From assembly GCF_014269025.2 (NCBI RefSeq), contig NZ_CP077094.1, positions 2,418,001 to 2,482,000 of the forward strand: a stretch of 64,000 nucleotides of DNA, given 5' to 3'. Shown here in pieces: positions 18,147 to 27,243 of the stretch (within the stretch, counting starts at the first letter, position 1; each line of letters opens with the position of its first letter). Under the pieces are notes generated by a model. The model saw only the letters and a list, made by a program, of their open reading frames with translations, was not told the DNA's origin and ran no database searches. A program made the translations under genes and the position numbers. Origin of the DNA: Pseudomonas promysalinigenes. Its GTDB lineage: Bacteria > Pseudomonadota > Gammaproteobacteria > Pseudomonadales > Pseudomonadaceae.

Positions 18147-19322
18147 ATGCAGCGACATCAGCACATCCTGGCTTGGCTTAACGACGTGGCCTGCGACCTG
18201 CTCGCCATCCGCCACGACATCCACGCCCACCCTGAACTGGGTTTCGAAGAAAGCCGCACGTCGGCGCTGGTTGCCTCGCTGCTGCAGCAGTGGGGTTATG
18301 AGGTGCATACCGGTATCGGCAAAACCGGTGTGGTAGGGGTGCTGCGCAATGGCAGCAGTACGCGCAAGCTGGGGTTGCGTGCCGATATGGATGCGCTGCC
18401 CATTCACGAAGCTACCGGTGCGGCCTACAGCAGCCGTCACCAAGGCTGTATGCATGCTTGTGGGCATGATGGGCATACCACCATGCTGCTCGGTGCAGCG
18501 CGTTACCTGGCTGCGACGCGGCATTTCGATGGCACGTTGACGCTGATTTTCCAACCTGCGGAGGAGGGCCAGGGCGGGGCCGAGGCGATGCTGGCCGATG
18601 GCTTGCTGCAGCGCTTCCCCTGTGACGCGCTGTTTGGCATGCACAACATGCCGGGGCTGCCGGCCGGGCATTTGGGCTTGCGGGAAGGGCCGATGATGGC
18701 CTCGCAAGACTTGCTCAGCGTGACCATCGCGGGTGTTGGCGGGCATGGTTCCATGCCGCATCTGACTGTCGACCCCCTGGTGGCCGCAGCCAGTGTGGTG
18801 ATGGCGTTGCAGACCGTGGTGGCGCGCAATATCGATGCCCAGGAAGCGGCGGTGGTAACCGTTGGCGCGTTCCAGGCAGGCGAGGCTGCCAATGTGATCC
18901 CGCAGCAGGCGTTGCTGCGCCTGAGCCTGCGTGCGCTGGATGCGCAGGTGCGGGCGCAGACCCTTGAGCGGGTGCGGGCGATCATCGTCAGCCAGGCGCA
19001 AAGCTTTGGCTGCACGGCCAGCATCGAGCACCGCCCGGCCTACCCGGTGCTGGTCAACCATGCAGCCGAAAATGCCTTCGCCGAGCAGGTGGGGGTAGCG
19101 CTGCTCGGCGCTGACAAGGTCGATGGCAGCACCCGCAAGCTGATGGGCAGCGAGGACTTTGCCTGGATGCTGCAGCGCTGCCCCGGTGCCTACCTGTTTA
19201 TTGGTAACGGCATGCAAGGGCCGATGGTGCACAACCCCGGCTACGACTTCAACGACGACATTCTGCTGACCGGCGCCGCCTACTGGGCCGCGCTGACCGA
19301 GAGCTGGCTCAAGCCGGCCTGA
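18147..19322 (+). CDS. M20 family amidohydrolase (hippurate/N-acyl-amino-acid hydrolase type)
   Basis: Protein of 391 residues. The start at 18147 has GAGGAG 6 bp upstream; the frame is open further upstream only because it runs into the RHS fragment. Hydrolyses an N-acyl or similar amide bond in the cytoplasm using a di-metal centre. Motifs: RHDIHAHPELGFEE, the metal-binding LRADMDALP and HACGHDGHTTMLLGAA, the catalytic PAEEGQGGAEAML, a dimerisation-domain GVGGHGSMPH, and the last ligand in MGSEDFAWM. It is followed by a symporter, an amidase and an IclR regulator, so the cluster probably imports and splits an amide- or acyl-amino-acid-type compound. The substrate cannot be told from sequence. 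Confidence 0.88.
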   Translation: MQRHQHILAWLNDVACDLLAIRHDIHAHPELGFEESRTSALVASLLQQWGYEVHTGIGKTGVVGVLRNGSSTRKLGLRADMDALPIHEATGAAYSSRHQGCMHACGHDGHTTMLLGAARYLAATRHFDGTLTLIFQPAEEGQGGAEAMLADGLLQRFPCDALFGMHNMPGLPAGHLGLREGPMMASQDLLSVTIAGVGGHGSMPHLTVDPLVAAASVVMALQTVVARNIDAQEAAVVTVGAFQAGEAANVIPQQALLRLSLRALDAQVRAQTLERVRAIIVSQAQSFGCTASIEHRPAYPVLVNHAAENAFAEQVGVALLGADKVDGSTRKLMGSEDFAWMLQRCPGAYLFIGNGMQGPMVHNPGYDFNDDILLTGAAYWAALTESWLKPA

Positions 19323-19406
19323 TTGCCCCTGTGTTGACGACTGCCGCTCGGCCCTGGGCGCGGCTGCGCCTGGGCGATCACTTGAACAAAAAAGGGAGCG
19401 TTCCCC

Positions 19407-20717
19407 ATGCAGATTTCCAACACAGGCGCCTCGCGTACCCGGCAAGTGGTCGCGGCGGTCATCGGTAATGCGCTGGAGTGGTATGACTTTATCGTGTACG
19501 GCTTTCTGGCGAGCATCATCGCCCGCCAGTTTTTCCCTTCTGACGACGAATACGCTTCGCTGCTGATGGCACTGGCCACCTTTGGCGTGGGCTTTTTCAT
19601 GCGTCCGGTGGGTGGCGTGCTGCTGGGGGTTTACGCCGACCGCCAGGGGCGCAAAGCGGCGATGCAGTTGATCATTCGCTTGATGACGGTGTCGATCGCC
19701 ATGATCGCGTTCGCCCCAAATTACCTGGCCATTGGTATGGGCGCGCCGCTGTTGATCGTGGTCGCGCGGATGCTGCAGGGCTTTGCTACCGGAGGCGAGT
19801 ATGCCAGCGCCACGGCGTTTCTGGTGGAGAGTGCGCCGGCCCATCGCAAGGGGCTGTATGGCTCGTGGCAATTGGTGGGGCAGTGCCTTGCGGTGTTCAG
19901 TGGGGCGGCGATGGTCGCACTGGTCACTCACCTGTGTACGCCCCAGGCGCTGGATAGCTGGGGCTGGCGAATTCCGTTCGTGTTCGGCTTGCTGATCGGC
20001 CCGGTGGGTCTGTGGATTCGCCGGCACATGCAGGAGCCGGAGGAGTTTCTGCAGGCTCGCAAGCAGGCCAAGGGCCAGGCGCCGGGCCTGTGGCGGGTGT
20101 TGAGCGAGCACCGGCGCAGCCTCCTGGTGTCGATGGGCCTGGCCTGTGGCGCGACGGTGTCGTTCTATGTGGTGCTGGTGAACATGCCCACCTTTGCCCA
20201 CAAGACCCTTGGCCTGCCGCTGGATCAGGTGTTGCTGGTACAGATGCTCGCCGTCGGGGTGATGACCGTGGTCATCCCCCTGGCCGGTGCGCTCTCGGAT
20301 CGGCTGGGGCGTCGGCCCGTACTGATGGCCTTCACCCTGGCATTCTTCGTCATGGTGTACCCACTTTATGTATGGGTGGCCGCCGCACCTTCGGTACAGC
20401 GCTTGCTGGTGATGCAACTGCTGCTGTGTTCGGTCATTGGAGGCTTTTTTGGCCCAGCACCCACCGCACTGGCCGAGCAGTTCCCGGTAGAGGTGCGCTC
20501 TACCGGTGTGTCGGTGGCGTACAACGTGGCGGTGATGGTGTTCGGTGGCTTCGCGCCGTTGATCGTGACCTGGCTTAGCCAGGTTCTAGGCACACCCGTG
20601 GCCCCCTCGTTCTATGTGCTGTTCGCCTGCCTGCTGACCCTGCTTGGCACCTATTGCCTGAAAGAAGCACCGCGCACCGGCAAGGCGGGGAACTACAACC
20701 TTGGAGTGAAACCGTGA
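19407..20717 (+). CDS. MHS-family metabolite:H+ symporter (MFS)
   Basis: Inner-membrane transporter of 436 residues with about 12 hydrophobic segments. The beginning VVAAVIGNALEWYDFIVYGF is the signature of the metabolite:H+ symporter group (ProP, KgtP, citrate and shikimate carriers). The MFS loop motif appears as GVYADRQGRKAAM and again as GALSDRLGRRPVLM. GGEYASATAFLVES is also typical of the group. GTGA overlap with the downstream amidase indicates translational coupling. It probably imports the substrate of the neighbouring amidohydrolase and amidase. Confidence 0.88.
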   Translation: MQISNTGASRTRQVVAAVIGNALEWYDFIVYGFLASIIARQFFPSDDEYASLLMALATFGVGFFMRPVGGVLLGVYADRQGRKAAMQLIIRLMTVSIAMIAFAPNYLAIGMGAPLLIVVARMLQGFATGGEYASATAFLVESAPAHRKGLYGSWQLVGQCLAVFSGAAMVALVTHLCTPQALDSWGWRIPFVFGLLIGPVGLWIRRHMQEPEEFLQARKQAKGQAPGLWRVLSEHRRSLLVSMGLACGATVSFYVVLVNMPTFAHKTLGLPLDQVLLVQMLAVGVMTVVIPLAGALSDRLGRRPVLMAFTLAFFVMVYPLYVWVAAAPSVQRLLVMQLLLCSVIGGFFGPAPTALAEQFPVEVRSTGVSVAYNVAVMVFGGFAPLIVTWLSQVLGTPVAPSFYVLFACLLTLLGTYCLKEAPRTGKAGNYNLGVKP

Positions 20718-22171
20718 ACGCGCTTGCCCTCGACCCAATCGTTGCCCTTGATGCCGAGGCCTTGTCTCAAGCCATTCATGCTCGGCAGGTCAGTTGCCGT
20801 GAGGTGATGCAGGCTTACCTGGGCCACATCGAGCACTGCAACCCCCAGGTCAATGCCTTGGTCTCGCTGCGCTCGCCCCAGGCCCTGCTGGCCGAAGCCG
20901 AAGCGTGCGACCTGGAGCTGGCGTGCGGGCAGTCCCGCGGTTGGATGCATGGCATGCCCCAGGCAATCAAGGACCTGGCCGCCACGGCCGGGCTACGCAC
21001 TACCCTGGGCTCGCCGCTGTTCGCCGAACACCTGCCGGCCCACGACGCCATCAGCGTGGCGCGGGTGCGGGCCAGTGGCGCGATCATCATCGGTAAAACC
21101 AACGTGCCGGAGTTCGGGCTGGGCTCGCAGAGCTACAACCCGCTGTTTGGCACCACCACCAATGCCTACGATGCCAGCCGTGTGGCCGGAGGCAGCAGCG
21201 GCGGCGCTGCGGCAGCGTTGGCCATGCGCTTGCTGCCAGTAGCCGATGGCAGCGACATGATGGGCTCGCTGCGCAACCCGGCTGCGTTCAACAACGTGTT
21301 CGGCTTGCGCCCGTCCCTAGGCCGGGTGCCGTATGGCCCGGCCCCGGAGCTGTTCGTGCAGCAGCTGGCCACCGAGGGGCCAATGGGGCGCAGCGTGACC
21401 GATGTCGCCCGCTTGCTGACAGTACAGGCTGGGTATGATCGGCGGGCGCCGCTGTCACTCAATGATGGCGAGCGGGATTTTGCGGCAGGGCTGCAGCGGG
21501 ATTTCACCGGTGTGCGAATTGGCTGGCTGGGCGATTACGACGGCTATCTACCCATGGAAGACGGGGTGATGGCCCTGTGCGAAGCAGCCCTGGCCGATTT
21601 TGCCACCTTGGGCTGCAACATCGAGGCTTGTCAGCCGGCATTCGACCTGGCGCGTTTGTGGCAATGTTGGCTCACCCACCGCCACTTCCTGGTGCACGGC
21701 AGTCTGGCGGCGGCCTATGCCGACCCTGGCAAACGGGCGCTGCTCAAGCCCGAGGCGCAATGGGAGGTGCAGGGTGGCCTGCAGCTTAGCGCTGCGGCGG
21801 TCTATCAAGCGTCGCTGGATCGCAGTGCGTGGTACCAGGCCTTGCTCAGCTTGTTCGAGCGTTACGATTATCTGCTGCTGCCATCTGCCCAGGTGTTCCC
21901 TTTCGACGCAGCCCTGGCCTGGCCTGAAGTGGTTGGCGGGCGGCCCATGGACACCTATCACCGTTGGATGGAGGTGGTGATCGGGCCGACCCTGGCGGGC
22001 CTGCCAAGCATGAGCGTGCCGGTCGGTTTCAATGCCGCAGGCCTGCCGACGGGCCTGCAGATCATAGGCCCGGCCCAGGCAGACCATGCTGTGCTGCAAC
22101 TGGCTTACGCCCATGAGCAACTGACCCGCTGGGTGCAGCGGCGCCCACCGCCAAGCCTTGTGAGCGGCTGA
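20714..22171 (+). CDS. Amidase-signature family amidase
   Basis: Protein of 485 residues starting at a GTG inside the symporter stop codon; TTGGAG (20701-20706) is 7 bp upstream. It hydrolyses an amide to acid plus ammonia through the Ser-cisSer-Lys triad. The Lys is in PQAIKDLAAT, the nucleophile region in VAGGSSGGAAAALA, and the second Ser region in DGSDMMGSLRNPA. GSDMMGSLR differs slightly from the common GGSIR form, which may reflect substrate choice. The C-terminal part has the usual TLAGLPSMSVPVGF, GLPTGLQIIG. Part of the 18147-22171 catabolic operon. Confidence 0.9.
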   Translation: MNALALDPIVALDAEALSQAIHARQVSCREVMQAYLGHIEHCNPQVNALVSLRSPQALLAEAEACDLELACGQSRGWMHGMPQAIKDLAATAGLRTTLGSPLFAEHLPAHDAISVARVRASGAIIIGKTNVPEFGLGSQSYNPLFGTTTNAYDASRVAGGSSGGAAAALAMRLLPVADGSDMMGSLRNPAAFNNVFGLRPSLGRVPYGPAPELFVQQLATEGPMGRSVTDVARLLTVQAGYDRRAPLSLNDGERDFAAGLQRDFTGVRIGWLGDYDGYLPMEDGVMALCEAALADFATLGCNIEACQPAFDLARLWQCWLTHRHFLVHGSLAAAYADPGKRALLKPEAQWEVQGGLQLSAAAVYQASLDRSAWYQALLSLFERYDYLLLPSAQVFPFDAALAWPEVVGGRPMDTYHRWMEVVIGPTLAGLPSMSVPVGFNAAGLPTGLQIIGPAQADHAVLQLAYAHEQLTRWVQRRPPPSLVSG

Positions 22172-22239
22172 AGGGCTGACGCGGCCCGTATCTTGCTGGG
22201 CATGATGATCATCCACGCAGCGCCAGGGAGGTCACAGAC

Positions 22240-23013
22240 ATGGGCATAGCGACAGACACCGGTGGCGTGCGTTCGGTCGAGCGCGCGCTGGCGATCGTCG
22301 AATTGCTGGGTGAGCATCAGGCATTGGGGTTGGAAGAGGTGCATTACCTCACCGGCCTCCCGAAGGCTACAGCGTCACGCATGCTCGCTACCTTGCAGGA
22401 GCAAGGCTGGGTCTACCGTGGTTTGAATGACCGGCGCTACCGCCTGTGCGCCCGCCGCTTGTTCGGTGACCGCCAGCAACGTTTCAAGCGCCAGTTGGTG
22501 GAAAGCGCAGCGCCTTTGTTGCTGGAGCTGAGCGAGCGCACTGGGCTGGTGGCCGACTTGTCGTGCTTCGATGGTGAGCGCCTGGAGGTGATGGAAAGTG
22601 CCATACCGCAAGTTTTGCGCAAGCGTTATCCGAACAACTGCCATATCGTTGGCCAGCATGCCAGCCTGTTTCACTCGGCCATGGGCAGGGCGTGCCTGAC
22701 AGAGCTGGCGCAAGAAGAGGTTCAGCGCCTGGCAGCCCATGAGCCAATGGCTGCCGAGGCCGTGATGGATGACCTGGAACGGGATGTCAAAAAGGGCTTT
22801 GGCCAACGTACCGAGGGCTATTGGGAGTATCCAGTGCGGCTGCCGTTTCTGATCCGGGCAATTGCCTTGCCGGTGCGGATACATGGGCAATTGGCAGGCA
22901 GCATTGCTCTGCACTGGCCGTTGGACCAAGCGCCAGTGGAGCAAGTGTTGGACCTGCATCTGAGCAGCCTGGCGGCGACTGTCGTGGACGTGCAGCATGC
23001 CTTGTTGAACTAG
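22240..23013 (+). CDS. IclR-family transcriptional regulator
   Basis: Protein of 257 residues. The N-terminal winged helix-turn-helix (about 10-70: VRSVERALAIVELLGEHQ, LTGLPKATASRMLATLQEQG) is followed by a GAF-like effector domain (about 80-250; GRACLTELAQEE, LPVRIHGQLAGSIAL). IclR proteins usually control adjacent catabolic operons in response to an aromatic or small acid ligand. It lies 68 bp after the amidase on the same strand and probably regulates the cluster. An A+T-poor leader shows no obvious operator. Confidence 0.88.
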   Translation: MGIATDTGGVRSVERALAIVELLGEHQALGLEEVHYLTGLPKATASRMLATLQEQGWVYRGLNDRRYRLCARRLFGDRQQRFKRQLVESAAPLLLELSERTGLVADLSCFDGERLEVMESAIPQVLRKRYPNNCHIVGQHASLFHSAMGRACLTELAQEEVQRLAAHEPMAAEAVMDDLERDVKKGFGQRTEGYWEYPVRLPFLIRAIALPVRIHGQLAGSIALHWPLDQAPVEQVLDLHLSSLAATVVDVQHALLN

Positions 23014-23073
23014 CGCGTGCCGGCCGGTTCTACCGTCGGCAAGCACTAGCACAACAGCCAAGGGATCTTTCCA

Positions 23074-23733
23074 ATGCTGGTCATCGAGCACCTGCACAAG
23101 GCTTTCCACACCGCCCAGGGCCCACTCCCGGTGCTGCGTGGCGTTGACCTGGCCCTGGCAAAGGGGGCAAGCCTGGCCCTGATGGGTGAGTCCGGCAGCG
23201 GCAAAAGTACCTTGCTGCACCTGGTCGCCGGCCTGGACCGCGCCGACAGCGGGCGCATCCTCATCGACGGCGAGCCCTTGGCAGCCCACGGCGAGAGCAC
23301 CTTGGCCCGTTGGCGGCGCGAAGGAATAGGTTTGGTGTTCCAGCAATACAACCTGATCAGCAGCCTGGATGTGGCGAGCAACCTGGCTTTTCAAGCGCGC
23401 CTGGCCAAACGCCTAGACCGGCAGTGGGTAGCCTATCTGGCCGAGCAGTTGGGGTTGACCAGCTTGCTCGGGCGTTACCCGGAGCAGCTTTCCGGAGGCC
23501 AGCAGCAACGTGTGGCGATCGGCCGAGCACTGGCCAGCCGCCCGGCGCTGTTACTTGCCGACGAACCCACCGGCAGCCTTGATGAAGCCAGCAGCGACGA
23601 AGTGCTGGCATTGCTGCTGCAACTGGTCAGCGATGCCGGCAGCAGCCTGCTGATGGTGACCCACAGCCCACGCCTTGCCGCCTGCCTACAGCAGCGCTGC
23701 GTGCTGCACCAAGGCCGGGTGCAAGGGGCATGA
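23074..23733 (+). CDS. ABC transporter ATP-binding protein (LolD/MacB-like)
   Basis: Protein of 219 residues with Walker A GESGSGKST (about 39-47), Q-loop VFQQYNLI, signature LSGGQQQR and Walker B LLLADEPTG followed by SLDE. It is of the short-chain exporter type that partners with FtsX-like permeases and works on lipoproteins, peptides or membrane-derived molecules. Its stop overlaps the permease start (ATGA), so the two are co-translated. Confidence 0.92.
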   Translation: MLVIEHLHKAFHTAQGPLPVLRGVDLALAKGASLALMGESGSGKSTLLHLVAGLDRADSGRILIDGEPLAAHGESTLARWRREGIGLVFQQYNLISSLDVASNLAFQARLAKRLDRQWVAYLAEQLGLTSLLGRYPEQLSGGQQQRVAIGRALASRPALLLADEPTGSLDEASSDEVLALLLQLVSDAGSSLLMVTHSPRLAACLQQRCVLHQGRVQGA

Positions 23734-26177
23734 ACACGCTACGGGTTGCCCTGCAGGCCCTGGCCAGCCACTGGTGGCGGCACCGCTTGCAAGGCGTCAG
23801 CCTGTTCACCGGGCTATGGCTGGCAACCGCTCTGTGGACTGGGGTGCAGGCCCTCAACACGCAAGCGCGCAGTGACTATGCCCGGGCCAGCGCTTTGTTA
23901 GGAGGGCCGGCACATCCGCAGATCGTTGCGCGCGACGGGCAGCGCTTCGACCAGAGCCTCTATGTGCAACTGCGCCGCCAAGGCTGGCCTGTGACGCCTG
24001 TGCTGGAAGGGCGCCTGAGCTTGCCGGGCGAGGCGGCGGTGGCCATCCGCCTGATTGGCATAGAGCCGCTGAGCATGCTGCCGGGTATGGGGGTTGCCGG
24101 CGGCGAGCTTGCCAACTTTGACCTGCAGGCGTTCATCGGCCCAGGCGGGCAAGCGCGGGTAGGGCCGGACACCCTGGGCCAATTGGCCGGTATCCAACGC
24201 ACAGCCGACGGGAAGGCGCTACCGCCATTGCTGCTCGACCCACAGTTGGCTCCCGGCGTGATGCTGGTCGATATCGGCGTCGCCCAGGCCTTGCTGGGTG
24301 CGCCAGGCCAGCTTTCGCGGTTGGTCAGTGGCTGGGACCGGCCATTGCCGCTGGCTGTCGCTGAGCGGCTGAAAGTCCAGGCTGCGGGTGATGACACTGA
24401 CCTGCAACGGCTCACCGCAAGCTTCCATCTGAACCTGACTGCGTTGGGCCTGCTGGCATTCGTGGTTGGCCTGTTCATCGCCCATGCTGCTATTGGACTG
24501 GCGCTGGAGCAGCGCCGGGGGCTGATCCGCACCCTGCGCGCTTGTGGGGTCAGCCTGAAGGTGCTCTTGGCCGCATTGGCGCTGGAACTGGGCCTGTTCG
24601 CCGTGGCTGGCGGCCTGGCAGGGGTGCTAGCCGGTTATTGGCTGGCAGCGCTGTTGCTGCCGGACTTCGCCTCCAGCTTGCGTGGCTTGTATGGCGCGCA
24701 AGTCTCTGGGCAGCTGCATCTACCGTTGTCTGGCTGGCTGCTGGGTATTGCGGTCAGCCTGCTTGGCGCGCTGCTGGCGGGCCTGGACAGCCTGCTGCGG
24801 GCCGCGCGCCTGCCCTTACTGGCCATTGCCCAGCCCCAGGCTTGGCGATTGGCGCAATTGCCTTGGCTCAAGCGCCAGGCGCTGGCGGCCTTGGCCTTGG
24901 CCGTGTTGGCTTTGGCCTGTGGGGTCTTTGGCAATAACCTGCCCAGTGCCTTTGCCCTGCTCGCAGCCCTACTACTGGCTGCGGCATTGGCACTGCCGGG
25001 GCTACTTGCGCTGTTGCTGGCCGGTTTGGCGCGGGTAGGGCGCCGGCCTTTGGTGCAATGGTTCATCGCTGATAGCCGCCAGCAGCTACCGGCACTGAGC
25101 CTAGCGCTGATGGCACTGTTGCTGGCCTTGGCTGCCAGTGTCGGTGTGGGTGGCATGACCGAAGGGTTTCGCCGCACGTTCGTGGGCTGGCTCGACCAGC
25201 GCCTGGCTGCAGACCTGTACGTCACCCCACGGGACGATACCCAGGCGCTGCAGCTCTATCAGCAGTTGCAGCACGACCCCGATGTGGCTGCAGTGCTCCC
25301 GGGCTGGCGCGCGCAATGGCGTATGCAGGGCTGGCCAGTGCAGGTGCAGGGGGTGATCGACCATCCTTTCTACCGTGACCATTGGCCGCTTCTGGAGCAG
25401 GCAACCGATGCCTGGGGGCAACTGGCCAAGGGGCAGGCAATCATGCTCAGCGAGCAATTGGCGCGGCGCCTGAATGTGAAGCTTGGGGATACGATGCAAT
25501 TGCCGGTCGAACCTCCCCAGCTGGTGAACGTGGTCGGGATCTATGCCGACTACGGTAACCCGAAGGGCCATGTACTGGTCAATGCCCACTGGCTTGGCCA
25601 GCGGGTTGCAACGGCCACCTTGAGCGGCCTTAGCCTGTTGATCCAGCCAGGCCAGGTTGCCAGTGTCGAGGGTAAGTTACGCCAGCGCTACGCCCTGGAT
25701 GACACGCAATACGTCGAGCAAGCCCGCCTGAAAGCCTGGTCGACACAGGTCTTCAGCCGCACCTTTGCGGTGACTGCAGCCCTTAATAGCCTTACCCTTG
25801 GCGTTGCCGGGTTGGCGCTGTTCATCGGGCAGCTCACGTTGGGCCAGCAACGGCTCGGGCAGCTGGCGCCGCTGTGGGCGCTAGGCGTGCCGCGCCGCTG
25901 GCTGGCCTGGCTAAGCCTTGGGCAGACGCTGATGCTCAGCGGCTTCACCGTGCTATTGGCCATTCCCCTCGGTTTGCTGCTGGCCTGGTGCTTGGTGGCG
26001 GTGGTCAACGTGCAGGCGTTTGGCTGGCGGCTGCCTTGGCATGTGTTTGTCAGCCAGTTGGCGCAGTTGGCCGCGCTGGGGCTGTTCACCAGCCTGCTGG
26101 CCAGCGCCTGGCCATTGTGGCAACTGGCCCGGCGCCAGCCAGGCAACTTGTTGCGAAGGTTCGGCGATGCGAGTTGA
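23730..26177 (+). CDS. FtsX-like ABC transporter permease
   Basis: Inner-membrane protein of 815 residues with an N-terminal membrane helix and a large periplasmic domain. A first FtsX membrane block at about 230-350 is followed by a second half with another periplasmic domain and a last helix block at about 670-800. The layout, two four-helix modules around large soluble domains, is that of the long MacB-like/YbbP permeases. Very Leu/Ala-rich. Coupled to the ATPase upstream and overlapping the lipoprotein gene downstream by 11 bp, so the three form one export or membrane-remodelling unit. Substrate unknown. Confidence 0.88.
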   Translation: MNTLRVALQALASHWWRHRLQGVSLFTGLWLATALWTGVQALNTQARSDYARASALLGGPAHPQIVARDGQRFDQSLYVQLRRQGWPVTPVLEGRLSLPGEAAVAIRLIGIEPLSMLPGMGVAGGELANFDLQAFIGPGGQARVGPDTLGQLAGIQRTADGKALPPLLLDPQLAPGVMLVDIGVAQALLGAPGQLSRLVSGWDRPLPLAVAERLKVQAAGDDTDLQRLTASFHLNLTALGLLAFVVGLFIAHAAIGLALEQRRGLIRTLRACGVSLKVLLAALALELGLFAVAGGLAGVLAGYWLAALLLPDFASSLRGLYGAQVSGQLHLPLSGWLLGIAVSLLGALLAGLDSLLRAARLPLLAIAQPQAWRLAQLPWLKRQALAALALAVLALACGVFGNNLPSAFALLAALLLAAALALPGLLALLLAGLARVGRRPLVQWFIADSRQQLPALSLALMALLLALAASVGVGGMTEGFRRTFVGWLDQRLAADLYVTPRDDTQALQLYQQLQHDPDVAAVLPGWRAQWRMQGWPVQVQGVIDHPFYRDHWPLLEQATDAWGQLAKGQAIMLSEQLARRLNVKLGDTMQLPVEPPQLVNVVGIYADYGNPKGHVLVNAHWLGQRVATATLSGLSLLIQPGQVASVEGKLRQRYALDDTQYVEQARLKAWSTQVFSRTFAVTAALNSLTLGVAGLALFIGQLTLGQQRLGQLAPLWALGVPRRWLAWLSLGQTLMLSGFTVLLAIPLGLLLAWCLVAVVNVQAFGWRLPWHVFVSQLAQLAALGLFTSLLASAWPLWQLARRQPGNLLRRFGDAS

Positions 26178-27231
26178 AACCGGGGTGTTGCTGGCCTGCC
26201 TTTGGCTGGCGGGGTGCGATGCGCCTGCGCCGCCGGCCAACAGCTACGCCGGCCTGGGTGACGAGGCGGCGGCCTTCAAGCAGGTGAGCCGTGGTACGCC
26301 GTTGGTATTCCCGCAAGATCACGCCGCCCACAATGGCTACCGCATAGAGTGGTGGTACGTCACCGCCAACCTGCAGGATGCCCAAGGCCAGGATTGGGGC
26401 GTGCAATGGACGCTGTTTCGCTCAGCCCTGCGCCCCGGCGCCGAAATCCTTGACTGGAGCAGCCCCAACCTGTGGATGGGCCATGCAGCCTTGACCAGCC
26501 CCCAGGGCCACCAGTTCAGCGAAACGCTAGCCCGAGGTGGGGTCGGCCAGGCCGGCGCTGAAACTGGGCCGTTTCGGGCATGGATCGATGATTGGTCGCT
26601 GCAGGGCGATGACGGCCTCCAACGCTTGCAGATGCGCGCCAGCGGCCCAGGCTTTGGCTATGACCTGACCCTGGCCAGCGACCATCCGCTGGTGCTTCAG
26701 GGTGACCAGGGTTATAGCGAAAAATCCGGCAAAGGGCAGGCCTCCTACTATTACAGCCAGCCGTTCTACCGTGTTCGCGGTGAGGTCGAACGGGGCGGGC
26801 AGCGCATAGCGGTCACGGGGCAGGCGTGGCTGGACCGGGAATGGAGCAGCCAGCCGTTGGCCGCCGGGCAAAGTGGTTGGGATTGGTTCTCGCTGCACCT
26901 GGAACGTGGCGCCAAGCTGATGCTGTTTCAGGTGCGTGAGGACCAAGCCCAGCCCTACCGCGCGGGTACCTGGGTGGGCTCAGATGGGCAGGTGCGTGCA
27001 TTGCAGGGGGCGCAGGTTGCGCTCACGCCGCTGGCCTGGAGCGAGCAGGGCAACGGTAAGCGCGTGCCGACCCGCTGGCGAATACAGGTGCCCTCCACAG
27101 GCCTGGATGTAACGGTCGAGGCGGTGCAGCCCAAAGCCTGGATGGGCACCCGTTTCCCCTATTGGGAAGGGCCGGTGCGCGTCACTGGCAGCTCAACAGG
27201 CCGAGGCTACCTGGAAATGACCGGCTATTAG
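26167..27231 (+). CDS. AttH/CrtC-like (lipocalin-related) lipoprotein
   Basis: Protein of 354 residues. The ATG at 26167, inside the end of the permease gene, gives a short lipoprotein signal peptide with lipobox LAGC; upstream in-frame starts have none. The mature part has the AttH/hydroxyneurosporene-synthase-like fold markers: HNGYRIEWWYVTANLQDAQG, YYYSQPFYRVRGEV, GQAWLDREWSSQPL, WDWFSLHLERG and ARG-RGYLEMTGY-like end. Members sit beside ABC transporters of this type. A role in handling a lipid-like or hydrophobic compound at the outer face of the inner membrane is likely; the reaction is unknown. Confidence 0.82.
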   Translation: MRVETGVLLACLWLAGCDAPAPPANSYAGLGDEAAAFKQVSRGTPLVFPQDHAAHNGYRIEWWYVTANLQDAQGQDWGVQWTLFRSALRPGAEILDWSSPNLWMGHAALTSPQGHQFSETLARGGVGQAGAETGPFRAWIDDWSLQGDDGLQRLQMRASGPGFGYDLTLASDHPLVLQGDQGYSEKSGKGQASYYYSQPFYRVRGEVERGGQRIAVTGQAWLDREWSSQPLAAGQSGWDWFSLHLERGAKLMLFQVREDQAQPYRAGTWVGSDGQVRALQGAQVALTPLAWSEQGNGKRVPTRWRIQVPSTGLDVTVEAVQPKAWMGTRFPYWEGPVRVTGSSTGRGYLEMTGY

Positions 27232-27243
27232 ACAGTGGGCCGC

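Noticed and set aside
17988..20417. Minus-strand frame of 809 codons opposite the amidohydrolase and symporter
   Set aside because: Both sense genes have strong family motifs and ribosome sites; the antisense product is His/Arg/Gln-rich without domains.
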